Of a stretch of 64,000 bases of DNA, positions 18,046 through 27,213 are shown piece after piece. The position numbers were made by a program, and so were the translations under genes. Position 1 is the first letter of the stretch, and each line of letters opens with the position of its first letter. The DNA is from Gammaproteobacteria bacterium. Its GTDB lineage: Bacteria; Pseudomonadota; Gammaproteobacteria; Enterobacterales; Alteromonadaceae. The notes under the pieces are model-generated. The model saw only the letters and a program-made list of their open reading frames with translations, was not told where the DNA came from and made no database searches. Where the stretch lies: NCBI GenBank assembly GCA_018222985.1, contig JAAEZG010000003.1:124001-188000 (forward strand). The letters are read 5' to 3'.

Positions 18046-19152
18046 CTATCGGCGTCGTGTGCGTTTTTTTCGACGCTGCCACCAAATGTAGGTACCGGTT
18101 ATAGAAAGCAGCAAGGGCAGCACGCCAACTAGGCTCCAAATTATCTTCACCGGCAAACCGCCAAAGGTACCAAAGTGCAGCCGGCGGAAGCTGTCTAAGG
18201 TTTTAGCGCCAGCCCCCTGCTCATTTAGGTTATAAGTGCTTAAATAGGCCCCTGTTTTAGGGTCATAGTTCGACACGCTGCCATAGTTGCTTAACAACGG
18301 ATTCGCCGTTGGCGCGCGGCCAAATACAGTAAACGGCAACTCAGGTTCATACGGGAACAACAAGTACGTTGGCTTAAAACCGTCTATCTGCTTGGTGCTA
18401 TCGGCCACCAATGCATCAATATTTAAGTGTGTGGCATACAAGCGCTCGGTCATGACGTGGTGTTCTGCACCTTCGGCATGCTCTACCCATTCTTCGTAGA
18501 AGATCAGAATATTGTAATAACCACCGGTAATAGCAAGCACCAACAGCACCGGCGAGGCAAAGGTGCCGGCCATTTTGTGCAAGTCGCTAAACACCGCAAG
18601 CATGCGTTGGTTCCAGCGCAGGGTAAATAAGCGCGCCCAAAAGCGGCGGTAAATAATCAGCCCCGAAATACCCATAAACAGTAAAAACACCGACAATATC
18701 AGGCCAATAATCAAGCCTAAATGCTCCGGCAAGTACTGTAAGTCGTTCAGCATGAGCGTGTAATGCAACTCAACTAACCAGTCGGTTAAGTAATGGCCCG
18801 ACTCGGTGGGTTGGCTTAACAGTTCACCGGTATACGGGTTCAAGTGTGCTTTGAACCACTCATCAGTGCCTTTTTTGATCATGAAAATACGATCAGCTTC
18901 GTCATGCCCAGCGGGGAAAATTTCCCAACTACCAAACTCATAATCAGGCAATTGCTGCTGCACGTTAGCGGTTAATTCACTCAGTGATTTACGCGGCTGT
19001 TCGGTGGGCTCAAGGGCAGCCACCCCAGGTAGCAATAGGCTATCAATTTCCTTTTTGAACACCAAAATACTGCCGGTAAGGCAAATAACAAGAAAGGGGA
19101 TCATACAAATGATCCCCGCCCAACCATGCCATTTATGGAGAGTCTTTCGCAT
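18046..19152 (-). CDS. PepSY-associated membrane protein (siderophore-utilisation type)
   Basis: The 368-residue inner-membrane protein has the PepSY_TM layout: TM1 at about 12-33 (HKWHGWAGIICMIPFLVICLTG cluster with the conserved HxWxG), a periplasmic PepSY region, TM2 about 145-165, TM3 about 195-215 (HKMAGTFASPVLL) and a last helix at about 340-358 followed by a basic tail. Such genes commonly accompany TonB-dependent siderophore receptors and some family members reduce or release iron from siderophores. It begins 14 bases after the receptor stop and shares its Fur box, so both are one iron-regulated operon. Confidence 0.88.
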   Translation of the reverse strand: MRKTLHKWHGWAGIICMIPFLVICLTGSILVFKKEIDSLLLPGVAALEPTEQPRKSLSELTANVQQQLPDYEFGSWEIFPAGHDEADRIFMIKKGTDEWFKAHLNPYTGELLSQPTESGHYLTDWLVELHYTLMLNDLQYLPEHLGLIIGLILSVFLLFMGISGLIIYRRFWARLFTLRWNQRMLAVFSDLHKMAGTFASPVLLVLAITGGYYNILIFYEEWVEHAEGAEHHVMTERLYATHLNIDALVADSTKQIDGFKPTYLLFPYEPELPFTVFGRAPTANPLLSNYGSVSNYDPKTGAYLSTYNLNEQGAGAKTLDSFRRLHFGTFGGLPVKIIWSLVGVLPLLLSITGTYIWWQRRKKRTRRR

Positions 19153-19165
19153 TGTTGGTTAAACC

Positions 19166-21322
19166 TTAAAAGTTCCAGCGAACCGTTGCTGAATAGTTAC
19201 GTGGCGCACCGTAATAACCTTGCGTTGGCCAAAGCAAACTATTGATGTATTTCTTGTCCAACACGTTATTGGCGTTCACCGTTAAACTAACGGCATCGGT
19301 AAACTGGTAGCTGGCCATGAGGTTCAAGCGGCCATAAGCTTCTTGGGTGGTCACGATGGTTTCGCCGGCATTGGCGTAGCTATCACCCACAACGCCCTGC
19401 ACGCGCGAAATAGTGTCTTGCCAGTTAAAGCTGGCACCTACTTTTAGCTGCTCAAGCGCAGCTGGGCGGTAGGTTAAAGACGCGCGGAACAAGTTTTCTG
19501 GCGTATAGTCTTCCACAGTACGGTCGCCGTCTACCTCAAACGAGGTTGCCGCAATGCTACCTTGCAAACCTTCGGCTAGCTCGCCCGACAACTCCACCTC
19601 AATACCTTGGCTAGAAACACCCTCGGCGGCACGGTATACCGGCTCAGGGGCATTGGTATTAGGGTTAGTAACGGTACCGTCACCCACCGCTAAGTTTTTC
19701 TGTTTCACATGAAAATAGGCAGCCGACAGCAGCGCACCACCGTTAGAAAGCTCGGTTTTGAAGCCAATTTCAGCGTTCTCACCGGTTAGCGCCGGCAACC
19801 GCTCAAAGTTACGGTCACGCAAGTTTTGTGCCTGGAAGGTTTCGGTGTAAGACGCGTAAACTGTGGTGCTTGGCGTTACATTGTGGGTAACGCCCACATA
19901 AGGAATAAACTGGCCTTCGTCGCGCGACTGGTCAACCCCATATTGCAAGCCTTCAGTGGTGAACTCGTTGTAGCGACCACCGACTAATAGCTTGGTGTCT
20001 AACGACAAACTCACGCGGGCTTGGGCATAAATCGCTTTTTGCGTGTTTTCAATATCGCTGCCCGCTAAGCCATCGGTAAATTCAGGAAATGGTGTGTTGC
20101 CGTCCCAGTCTTCAAGTGCAGGCATGGCCGGAAAACCATTGCCGGTGTGAAAATCGTACAGCGATTTTTCAACAAAGTTTAAGGAGGCGTAGTTGGCACC
20201 CACCACGACTTCATGGTCAAGGCCGCCAAGCGTGAATCGACCACTCGCATATAGGTCATAACTGTCTTGCTCATCGGCGTAGTCAAAGTCACTGGCATAA
20301 CCCAATAAGCCCAAACCTGTGTCAGGGTCTAACCCCGTCGCTGGGTCTGGCAAATAGGTGTAGAACAAATAGCTATCTTCGTCGGTACGCACGCGGTTGT
20401 ATGCAAAACGTAAATTCCAATTGTCGGTCAGCACGGTTTCAACATCGACAAAACTGCGGCTTTCATTAACGTTCCACTGCGACCAGTTGGCAGCAATGTT
20501 AGTTGAACTGTCAAAGTTCGTTGGCGTACCGTCACCATAATGCAAGGTTAAAGCGCCCCACATGTTGCCATCAGAGTCACTGCGGTGCTCACTGTGGCCA
20601 AGGGTGATTAAAGTATTCGCGGTAGGCGCATAGTCCACCACACCATAAAAAAGCTGCGAGTTGTTGTGGTAGCGGTCTAAATACGATTCGCGGTCGTCGC
20701 CAACTAGCACCACGCGGCCACGAATAGAGTCACTAAGCGCGCCGGTAAAATCACCTTCTAGGCGTTTACCAGACCATGAACTCAGCGACGCTACCACAGA
20801 GCCTTGAGTTTCTGATTTCGGACGCTTGCGCACCATGTTTACCGTGGCTGAAGGGCTACCAACACCAGTCATCACGCCATTGGCACCATGCACCACTTCA
20901 ATGCGCTCGTATAAGGCAGAGTCCATGCGGCCGTGGCTGTTACTATTCACTAGCGGCAAGCCTAAGCCGTCTACTTGAAAGTTGCTTAATTCAAAGCCCC
21001 GCGAAGTGTAGTAGGTACGGTCAGTTTCTACCTGCTCAACGTTAATGGTGGCTGAGTTTTCTAGGGCAGTATTTAAATCAGTAAGGCCAAAATCGCGAAT
21101 GCGTTCTTGGGTAATAACAGTAACCGTTTGCGGGGTTTCTTTAATGGAAATGTCTAATTTAGTCGCTGATTGTTGATCACCCGCCAAATAGCCGCTTTGC
21201 TGCTCGCCACGAATTTCTAAACGTTCAATGGCTTCGGTGGTTTGTGGCTCTGGCGCAGCGGCCTGAGTAACTGGAATTCCTGCAGCAATAAGCACACAGG
21301 TAATCGCTGAAAATTTGTTCAC
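19166..21322 (-). CDS. TonB-dependent siderophore receptor
   Basis: Outer-membrane receptor of 718 residues. Signal peptide to about residue 21 (TQAAA). The TonB-dependent siderophore subfamily is shown by SIKETPQTVTVITQERI, the TSRGFELSNFQVDGLG block and VVHGANGVMTGVGSPSATVNMVRKRP of the plug, and by a barrel ending in ATVRWNF. It is of the FhuE/FpvA-like group without an N-terminal signalling domain. The strong Fur box at 21373 and the following PepSY gene show an iron-starvation operon. The ligand is probably a ferric siderophore made by other microbes, as no siderophore synthesis gene is in view. Confidence 0.92.
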   Translation of the reverse strand: MNKFSAITCVLIAAGIPVTQAAAPEPQTTEAIERLEIRGEQQSGYLAGDQQSATKLDISIKETPQTVTVITQERIRDFGLTDLNTALENSATINVEQVETDRTYYTSRGFELSNFQVDGLGLPLVNSNSHGRMDSALYERIEVVHGANGVMTGVGSPSATVNMVRKRPKSETQGSVVASLSSWSGKRLEGDFTGALSDSIRGRVVLVGDDRESYLDRYHNNSQLFYGVVDYAPTANTLITLGHSEHRSDSDGNMWGALTLHYGDGTPTNFDSSTNIAANWSQWNVNESRSFVDVETVLTDNWNLRFAYNRVRTDEDSYLFYTYLPDPATGLDPDTGLGLLGYASDFDYADEQDSYDLYASGRFTLGGLDHEVVVGANYASLNFVEKSLYDFHTGNGFPAMPALEDWDGNTPFPEFTDGLAGSDIENTQKAIYAQARVSLSLDTKLLVGGRYNEFTTEGLQYGVDQSRDEGQFIPYVGVTHNVTPSTTVYASYTETFQAQNLRDRNFERLPALTGENAEIGFKTELSNGGALLSAAYFHVKQKNLAVGDGTVTNPNTNAPEPVYRAAEGVSSQGIEVELSGELAEGLQGSIAATSFEVDGDRTVEDYTPENLFRASLTYRPAALEQLKVGASFNWQDTISRVQGVVGDSYANAGETIVTTQEAYGRLNLMASYQFTDAVSLTVNANNVLDKKYINSLLWPTQGYYGAPRNYSATVRWNF

Positions 21323-21372
21323 GTTCGCACCCCTAAATAGAATTGATTTTGCTTAGGGGTGCGATCCTAATG

Positions 21373-21393
21373 CAAATGCGAATAATTCTCAAT
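21373..21393 (-). promoter_or_regulatory. Fur box upstream of the siderophore receptor
   Basis: CAAATGCGAATAATTCTCAAT contains the classical GCGAATAATTCTC core of Fur sites and lies about 50 bases before the receptor start on the minus strand. The LysR gene ends at 21406, so the site is within the receptor promoter. Confidence 0.8.
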
Positions 21394-21405
21394 ACTGATT
21401 TTCAA

Positions 21406-22296
21406 TTATTCTGTAAAATAGCGCACATGCCCAATAAAACTGCGGGCAACAGGCCCTAATGTTTGCGCATCACGAAAATTCAAAAACAAACTTAAGGTGC
21501 GTGTAGCGCCGCGCGTAAGCTGAATTGGTGTTAACAAACCATACTGCAATGACTCGGCAATAGCCGTTTTTGGCAGCCAAGCGAAACCCAAGTTTTTCTG
21601 AATCAATTCAATAGACGTGGCCATATGGCTCACCGTCCAACGCTGCTCTGAGCCAAGCCAACCCACATCAATTTGGCGCTCTTGGCCCGAGTCGCGCAAC
21701 ACAATTTGGCGATACTGTTTGAGATCTTCTGGGGTCACGTTTTGTTTTTGTGCTAACGGGTGCTTGGCACCACACACCGCCATAAACTCCATTTGGCACA
21801 AGTCTTCGCTCAGCTCATTAGCGAGGGTAAACGGCGACAAAGCAATTTCTGCCACACCTTTGTTGAGCAGCTCATTGGCGCCGTTTAGAATGGTTTCAAT
21901 CACTTCTATATGAACCAACGGAAATTCTTTTGACACTTCAGCAAGCGCTTTATACAGCACGTCTTTCGGAAAGGCCTCATCAACCGCAATGGCTAAACGT
22001 GACTCCACCCCTTGTTTGAGGTTCTTCGCCACGTTTTCAAAGCGTTCGGTTTCGGCTAGCAAATACGTAATGCGGCGTAATAGCTGCTGCCCCGCTGGCG
22101 TAATCGTTGTTTTGCGGCCTTGCACTTCTATCAGCTGCACACCCAACTGCTCTTCAAGCTTATTCACCGCGTGGTGCACGGTCGACTGGCTTTTATGCAC
22201 ATGATCGGCTGCCTGCTGAAAACCGCCAAAATCCGCTACCGCCTTAAACATACGCCATTGTTCTATGGTTGAACGCGCCACCTGTGGTTTCTCCAA
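21406..22296 (-). CDS. LysR-family transcriptional regulator
   Basis: The 296-residue protein has the LysR winged helix-turn-helix at residues 10-70 (QWRMFKAVADFGGFQQAADHVHKSQSTVHHAVNKLEEQLGVQL region) and a substrate-binding-like effector domain from about 95. It is not OxyR: the redox cysteines are missing, with Cys only near residues 165-175. It lies downstream of a katG remnant in the same direction but after a terminator, and the target is unknown. It may act on the adjacent siderophore receptor, which is only a guess from position. Confidence 0.9.
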   Translation of the reverse strand: MEKPQVARSTIEQWRMFKAVADFGGFQQAADHVHKSQSTVHHAVNKLEEQLGVQLIEVQGRKTTITPAGQQLLRRITYLLAETERFENVAKNLKQGVESRLAIAVDEAFPKDVLYKALAEVSKEFPLVHIEVIETILNGANELLNKGVAEIALSPFTLANELSEDLCQMEFMAVCGAKHPLAQKQNVTPEDLKQYRQIVLRDSGQERQIDVGWLGSEQRWTVSHMATSIELIQKNLGFAWLPKTAIAESLQYGLLTPIQLTRGATRTLSLFLNFRDAQTLGPVARSFIGHVRYFTE

Positions 22297-22300
22297 AAAT

Positions 22301-22322
22301 AAAGGGAGCCGAAGCTCCCTTT
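22301..22322 (-). terminator. intrinsic terminator with UUCG loop after the katG remnant
   Basis: On the minus strand AAAGGGAGC, loop TTCG and GCTCCCTTT form a 9-bp stem followed by ATTTTT. It sits 20 bases after the katG-derived stop codon, as expected for the original katG terminator. Confidence 0.8.
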
Positions 22323-22341
22323 ATACTATCGAAGTGATTGT

Positions 22342-22539
<198 letters not shown>

Positions 22540-22585
22540 TCAATGAAAGCATGACGCTCATCAGCTTTTGACAATGACTTCGGCA

Positions 22586-23350
22586 CTAAGTAGTTCGAAC
22601 ATACCGACTGAGATGATAAGCACACATATGCACCTCATCATCGCGCAATTGTGACCTTGCTTTACCAATATAATTCGGCAAGACCAATGGGTTTAGTACA
22701 GAAATATTGGCCTTTCTTCCTAACTCGGTGGTTTTAACATACCAACCAGGAAACACAATAATTCCGCGCACATTAAATCGCTTACCTGTCGACTCAAACA
22801 GTTGCTTATGCAGCCAACCACTTGCCGCTTTCACCTGAGTTAATGCGTCGCTTTGAATGGGTTGTCCGCCACGTAAAATTTGTTTGCCGTTATAAAACAA
22901 TACTGACTTATGTTTATCACTTTTCGACATGGTTTTTGTTTCAATAACGTATACGCCAGAGCGATGAATAACGACATGATCAAGATTAAAATTTTCACCT
23001 TCAATGTCGTGAAATACTTGGGCGCCATCTAAGCGTAGTCGCTCCAAAAATTGACCAACTGCTTTTTCTCCCATAAGCCCAAGTTTTATTTTTTTGGCTT
23101 CTCTAAAGCCTTGAAAAATGCGTGCTACGCTAAACCCCATAAAAGGCAGTATTAATAGTGTCCAAAAATATGGATTCACTTGACCTCCCGTAACATAGGG
23201 TAACCAAATAAAAAAAGCTGACAGCAGCAGAATCACGATAACCATATAATGGAAAATTATCTTGTCCATGCCTACGTCAACTAAACGGCGATGCAGCGAT
23301 TCGCCGGGATTCCGAAGCGGACTTGCTTTTAGTGGAGATATCTTGGCCAT
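22586..23350 (-). CDS. membrane protein with NERD (nuclease-related) domain
   Basis: The 254-residue protein has two membrane helices (about residues 32-50 and 62-80) and then a NERD domain: GLMGEKAVGQFLERL, GAQVFHDIEGENFNLDHVVIHRSGVYVIETKT. The D-H-V and E-T-K residues match the restriction-nuclease-like core of NERD, and the RGIIVFPGWYV end is also typical. The function of NERD membrane proteins is poorly known; DNA processing is proposed from the fold. It is monocistronic between upp (divergent) and the katG remnant. Confidence 0.88.
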   Translation of the reverse strand: MAKISPLKASPLRNPGESLHRRLVDVGMDKIIFHYMVIVILLLSAFFIWLPYVTGGQVNPYFWTLLILPFMGFSVARIFQGFREAKKIKLGLMGEKAVGQFLERLRLDGAQVFHDIEGENFNLDHVVIHRSGVYVIETKTMSKSDKHKSVLFYNGKQILRGGQPIQSDALTQVKAASGWLHKQLFESTGKRFNVRGIIVFPGWYVKTTELGRKANISVLNPLVLPNYIGKARSQLRDDEVHMCAYHLSRYVRTT

Positions 23351-23469
23351 GCTTTTATTATTCCTAATGTATTCATGAGTAATTAATACCCTGAACCCTG
23401 ATCAAAGTCTAATTCCCAAATTAGGTTACGCCCTGACAAGTCTCAACTTTCTGATAAACTACGAATACC

Positions 23470-23526
23470 GAACAGCGTAGCGCACCAACAGCGCAGCGCA
23501 CGAATCACGAAACACGGAAGCCCCAT
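23470..23526 (+). promoter_or_regulatory. tandem 16-bp element in the upp leader, shared with pyrE
   Basis: Two 16-bp units, GAACAGCGTAGCGCAC and CAACAGCGCAGCGCAC, stand side by side at 23470-23501, followed by a degenerate third (GAATCACGAAACACGG) and then the upp ATG. The same arrangement with near-identical units is found before pyrE at 51383-51414, at almost the same distance from the start codon. Confidence 0.7.
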
Positions 23527-24156
23527 ATGCCATTACACGTTATCAAACACCCACTGGTACAACACAAACTTGGCCTGATGCGCGAAGCAGACATTTCAAC
23601 CAAAAGCTTCCGTGAACTCACCAACGAGCTAGGTAATTTGCTTACCTATGAGGCCACCAGCGACTTTGAACTTGAGCCAAATACCATTACCAGCTGGAGC
23701 GGCGATGCCATTGAAGTGCAAAAGCTTAAGGGTAAAAAAGTGACTGTAGTGCCTATCTTGCGGGCAGGCATTGGCATGCTTGACGGTGTATTAGACCTCA
23801 TTCCGAGTGCGAAAGTGAGTGTGGTTGGCTTGTACCGTGACGAAGAAACGCTAGAGCCAGTTCCGTATTTTCAGAAGCTGGTGAAAGACATTGACCAACG
23901 CATTGCGCTGGTTATTGACCCCATGCTGGCAACCGGCGGCACCATGGTCGCCACCATTGATATGCTGAAGCAAAAAGGCTGTGAGCAAATTCGCGTGCTG
24001 GTTCTGGTTGCTGCCCCCGAAGGTGTGGATAAAGTGCTAGAAGCTCACCCAGATGTTCACATTTATGCGGCCGCGCTCGACTCGCACTTGAATGAACACG
24101 GCTATATTGTGCCGGGCCTAGGTGACGCTGGGGATAAAATTTTCGGCACCCGCTAA
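23527..24156 (+). CDS. upp: uracil phosphoribosyltransferase
   Basis: Salvage enzyme that makes UMP from uracil and PRPP, 209 residues, the normal length. The PRPP-binding loop is [20 protein letters not shown] (about residues 128-147). The uracil-binding C-terminal block [18 protein letters not shown] is complete, and the PILRAGIGM segment is present. GGAAG lies 8 bases upstream of the ATG, just after a tandem repeat element that is also found before pyrE. No uracil permease follows; mscL is next after 76 bases. Confidence 0.97.
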   Translation: MPLHVIKHPLVQHKLGLMREADISTKSFRELTNELGNLLTYEATSDFELEPNTITSWSGDAIEVQKLKGKKVTVVPILRAGIGMLDGVLDLIPSAKVSVVGLYRDEETLEPVPYFQKLVKDIDQRIALVIDPMLATGGTMVATIDMLKQKGCEQIRVLVLVAAPEGVDKVLEAHPDVHIYAAALDSHLNEHGYIVPGLGDAGDKIFGTR

Positions 24157-24232
24157 TAAGTTAGGAATTCAACTCAACATAGTCTATAACTAATTTGCGA
24201 CTGCCCACATAGGGTGAGCGGCGCAGCACGAG

Positions 24233-24688
24233 ATGACGACTATGTTGAACGAATTCAAAAAGTTTGCGCTGAAAGGCAACGTCGTAGATATGGCTGTGGG
24301 TATTATCATTGGTGGTGCGTTTGGCACTATTGTGAAGAGCTTTGTCGCTGACATTATTATGCCGCCCATTGGCTTAATGTTGGGCGGTGTTGATTTTACC
24401 GACATGTTTGTGGTGTTGCGCGCCGGTATTGAAAACCCAGGCCCTTATGTCGCGCTAGCTGATGCTCAAGCTGCCGGCGCCGTAACGCTGAACTACGGCG
24501 TGTTTATTACTAACACCATTAGCTTCATTATTGTGGCGTTTGCGGTGTTCTGGTTAGTGAAAGGCATGAATAGCCTACGCGCCAAAGAAGAGCCGGCGCC
24601 TGTCACCACCAAAGACTGCCCGCACTGTTGTACGAGCATTCCGATGGCGGCCAAGCGTTGCCCGGCCTGCACCTCAGAACTCAGCTAA
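24233..24688 (+). CDS. mscL: large-conductance mechanosensitive channel MscL with C-terminal zinc ribbon
   Basis: Inner-membrane channel that releases solutes on hypo-osmotic shock. TM1 (about 17-42, [20 protein letters not shown]) and TM2 (about 83-105, [22 protein letters not shown]) are complete. Instead of the usual charged tail, the protein ends in [23 protein letters not shown], a CxxC...CxxC zinc-ribbon-like knuckle found in a subset of MscL proteins. The second ATG at 24242 (MLNEFKKF) matches the family start and may be the true one. The stop overlaps that of the convergent phosphodiesterase remnant by 4 bases. Confidence 0.95.
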   Translation: MTTMLNEFKKFALKGNVVDMAVGIIIGGAFGTIVKSFVADIIMPPIGLMLGGVDFTDMFVVLRAGIENPGPYVALADAQAAGAVTLNYGVFITNTISFIIVAFAVFWLVKGMNSLRAKEEPAPVTTKDCPHCCTSIPMAAKRCPACTSELS

Positions 24689-25825
24689 TCAGCTTTCTTG
24701 TCAGCCAGTAGCGGCGCCAGCACCTTGGCGTCGCCATCAATTGGGGTGAGCAGCTCTAACCCCAATAACTGCGCCATAAACGGGTAAATATGAATATTGC
24801 TGAAGCGCTGTAGTGGCGCTTTCGCTTTTATGGCTGGCCCAGCGGCTATGAAAATACCATCCATGTCGCGATTCGAGTGGTAGCCGTGCGTGCCGCCATC
24901 TTTGCGACGTTCTGGTGGGCGGCTGGTGAAAATAGCCGGCGCTTTGGTGCCTAAAATAATGGCCGGCTTACGGGCGGTTTCGGTGACGCCAAGTTGCGCA
25001 AGCTGCGCGTTGGTTTCTAGCCAATACTGGCCGTTGTTGGCAGCCTGTAAACGTTGCTTTAATTCGTTTATTTGTTGTGTGGTGGTGTTCTCATGCGCAT
25101 AAATCATCAAGCGCGTGGCCCCGTTCACCACTTCAAATAACTGATCGTCAATATTGAATGCTGAATAGTCGATCATAGCGTCTGCTTTTATCTGCGACAC
25201 GCCGTGATCAGACACCAAGATTAAATTTACCGGCTCATCCACTTCGCTTTGCAAGCGTTGCCATAGCTCGCCAATGACGTTGTCCACATGCTGTACCGCC
25301 TTACCTACTTGCGGTGCTTCGGGCCCAAAGCGATGCCCTATGGTGTCCACCACCGAAAAATAGCCAGTGACCAAACGAGGCCGCGCCGCCGTTAATACAA
25401 GCCTCTGACTCTGGCCAGAAAAACGTCGCTGCTTTCACCCCCTGAAACTCAGCTAAGTTCCAGATTGGCAGGGTAGTTAACCACGTGCTGTCTTTTACGC
25501 CATCGCCCATACGGTAATGTTGTTTTCGCTCAGTATCATAAAAATTATTGTCCACAATACCGTGGCTTGACGGGTACTGGCCGGTCACAATGGATAAATG
25601 GTTAGGAAAGGTTTTGGACGGGTAAACTGGAATAAGCCCTTCAGCGCGTATGCCTTGCTGGGCAATTTTCTCAATGTTCGGGGCGCCGTGCAGCTCAATG
25701 TAGTCGTGGCGAAAACCGTCAATTGAGATAAGCACAACCGTTTGCTCGCTGTTGGGTTGCGCTGTGTTTGCTGTCGCAACACCCGTTACAAAAAGCGTAA
25801 GGAAAATAACCCCAAAATACCGCAT
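24685..25825 (-). pseudogene. alkaline-phosphatase-superfamily phosphodiesterase (ENPP-like), broken by internal deletion
   Basis: The N-terminal part from the ATG at 25825 has a signal peptide (to about residue 19), the metal site VVLISIDGFRHDYIE, the nucleophile threonine in YPSKTFPNH and NNFYDTERK, up to WPESEACINGGAA. The C-terminal part in another frame starts at PRLVTGYFSVVDTIGHRFGP and includes the metal residues of LVSDHGV and KDGGTHGYHS to a stop at 24685. The join near 25378 removes about 40 to 50 residues and changes frame. The family is nucleotide pyrophosphatase/phosphodiesterase; the native protein would be exported. The encoded 174-residue product cannot be active. Confidence 0.8.
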
Positions 25826-25953
25826 GTGAAATACTCTAACTGTGTAAATTTGTCAGCGATATTACCATAACATTGTGACCTGTTGGTTACCTTAAAATGG
25901 TCAATCTGCTAGCTCAAAATACGTCTTTTTAAGTTGCATATTGGAATATGGAA

Positions 25954-25973
25954 ATATAGACTAAATACTATAT
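25954..25973 (+). promoter_or_regulatory. inverted repeat upstream of the HigBA-type pair
   Basis: ATATAG and CTATAT flank the 8-base spacer ACTAAATA, 14 bases before the toxin ATG. The position fits an antitoxin operator over the promoter; the 5' GGAGG at 25981 is the ribosome-binding site. Confidence 0.4.
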
Positions 25974-25986
25974 CAACCAAGGAGGG

Positions 25987-26317
25987 ATGATGTGGGAAAT
26001 AATAACAACGGATTTGTTTGATGATTGGTTTGGTGCGCTAAGCGACAGAGATCGCGCTAATGTTTTAGCATCAATGTTAGTTTTAAGAATTGAAGGCCCA
26101 AACTTGGCTCGCCCATACTCTGACACATTGAAACAGTCTGTAGTTTCAAACTTAAAAGAGCTGCGCGTTCAGAGTGGAGGAAAACCCATACGAGTTCTTT
26201 ACGCATTCAATAAAAAGCCAAAACCCTAAACGGTTTTATAAAGAAATAATTCCGATAGCAGAACACGAGTTTGAAAAGCACATTGCTGTTTTTAAAGAGG
26301 ACGACTCCAATGGGTAG
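25987..26317 (+). pseudogene. HigB/RelE-type toxin (phage Gp49-like), broken near its C-terminus
   Basis: Residues 1-75 from the ATG at 25987 are a normal Gp49-like toxin: WEIITTDLFDDWFGAL, LRIEGPNLARPYSDTLK, NLKELRVQSGGKPIRVLYAF. After NKK the frame runs into a stop at 26229, while the family ending RFYKEIIPIAEHEFEKHI continues in another frame to a TAG at 26315 that overlaps the antitoxin start. The middle piece, normally about 12 residues with the conserved LLxGG, is missing, so a short out-of-frame deletion has inactivated the toxin. The antitoxin gene downstream remains intact. Confidence 0.75.
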
Positions 26318-26612
26318 AACACTCGAAGATATTTTGGCAAACGAAAAGCCAAGTGTTGTTGCAAATGCTGAGAAAAAAGCTGCTGATATTTTATTAGATA
26401 TTCACTTGGCAAAGCTACGCGAAAAATTACAGATAACTCAATTACAAATGGCCAAAACTTTAGGTGTAAAACAACCTACGGTTTCTGATCTTGAAAAGCC
26501 AGGGCGCGACATGAAAATATCTTCACTGAAGCGCTATGTAGAAGCGACTGGCTCAAAATTGAAGCTTGAAGTTGAGTTGCCCGATGGGAGCCACTATGAA
26601 ATTCAACTTTAA
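26310..26612 (+). CDS. HigA-type antitoxin with XRE helix-turn-helix
   Basis: The 100-residue protein is an XRE-family antitoxin: an N-terminal helix region (MGRTLEDILANEKP), then the HTH at about 48-75 (ITQLQMAKTLGVKQPTVSDLEKPGRDMKISSLKRYVEA) and an end typical of partners of Gp49-like toxins (LKLEVELPDGSHYEIQL). AAAGAGG lies 12 bases upstream of the ATG at 26310, and the start overlaps the broken toxin's original stop. It would neutralise the toxin and repress the operon. Now orphaned, it may persist as a regulator or as protection against related toxins. Confidence 0.85.
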   Translation: MGRTLEDILANEKPSVVANAEKKAADILLDIHLAKLREKLQITQLQMAKTLGVKQPTVSDLEKPGRDMKISSLKRYVEATGSKLKLEVELPDGSHYEIQL

Positions 26613-26616
26613 ATAA

Positions 26617-27213
26617 TTACTCGGGCAGCCGGCGGAACACTAATGTTTGCCAACTGACATCTTGACGGGCTAGCTTATCGCTGGCGGCGCTATTTAACTG
26701 CAACTGCAAGCTGTTCGTTGCCGCTTCGTGAATCAGCCAATCGGCATCTAACTCATAGGCCGTTCGGCCATCGTCAAAGTTGCCAAAACGCAAAGTAATT
26801 ACGGCGAAACCATTTGGTTTTAACAGCTGTTTAATGCTTTTTAGCGCTTTTTTCTGTTCATTTCGGCCAAGATGCATCCACACCGCACTAATAAGTACCA
26901 AATCGTAGCGTTGATTCAGCTTTAAGCGGCGCAACTCCGGCAGCTTGTCATCAAGCCAAATAATTTCCGATGACTTTTGTTGGCCTAACTTGCGCAGATT
27001 ATCGGCCGGCTCAACCGCCGTCACATGAAAACCTTGATGGTGCATAGCCAATGCGTCGCGCCCCGAACCCGCTCCAATATCGGCAATACTCGCGCCGCGC
27101 GGCAGCTGTTGCAGCACCGGCAACCAGTCGGCGTGGACTTGCTCAAAGGTTAAACTGTCATATTGTGACGCAAGTTTGTCGGCATTCGTGTGATAAAACG
27201 CGATATTTTTCAT
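26617..27213 (-). CDS. class I SAM-dependent methyltransferase, paralogue of the MTase half of the HNH fusion
   Basis: The 198-residue methyltransferase has SAM motif I ADIGAGSGRDALAM (about 44-57), VTAVEPAD (about 65-72) and ISAVWMHLGRNEQKKAL. It is clearly similar along its whole length to residues 1-205 of the protein at 36107-37780, sharing YDSLTFEQVH.DWL, GAGSGRDA, VEPA, LPEL, SAVWMH and DQLGRQDVSW-type blocks. It lacks the HNH part. It overlaps the upstream YbjN-like gene by 4 bases. The substrate is unknown; the fold is TehB/UbiE-like and not a DNA methylase by motif IV. Confidence 0.85.
   Translation of the reverse strand: MKNIAFYHTNADKLASQYDSLTFEQVHADWLPVLQQLPRGASIADIGAGSGRDALAMHHQGFHVTAVEPADNLRKLGQQKSSEIIWLDDKLPELRRLKLNQRYDLVLISAVWMHLGRNEQKKALKSIKQLLKPNGFAVITLRFGNFDDGRTAYELDADWLIHEAATNSLQLQLNSAASDKLARQDVSWQTLVFRRLPE

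Noticed and set aside
22540-22585. Open frame reading SNYLVPKSLSKADERHAF between the NERD gene and the katG remnant
   Set aside because: Too short to assign; it is not recognisable as KatG or NERD sequence and may be junk at the deletion border.
23470-24242. GGCGCAGCACGAG before mscL as a third copy of the upp/pyrE element
   Set aside because: Only about 10 bases are similar, there is no tandem unit and the distance to the start differs, so it was not counted.
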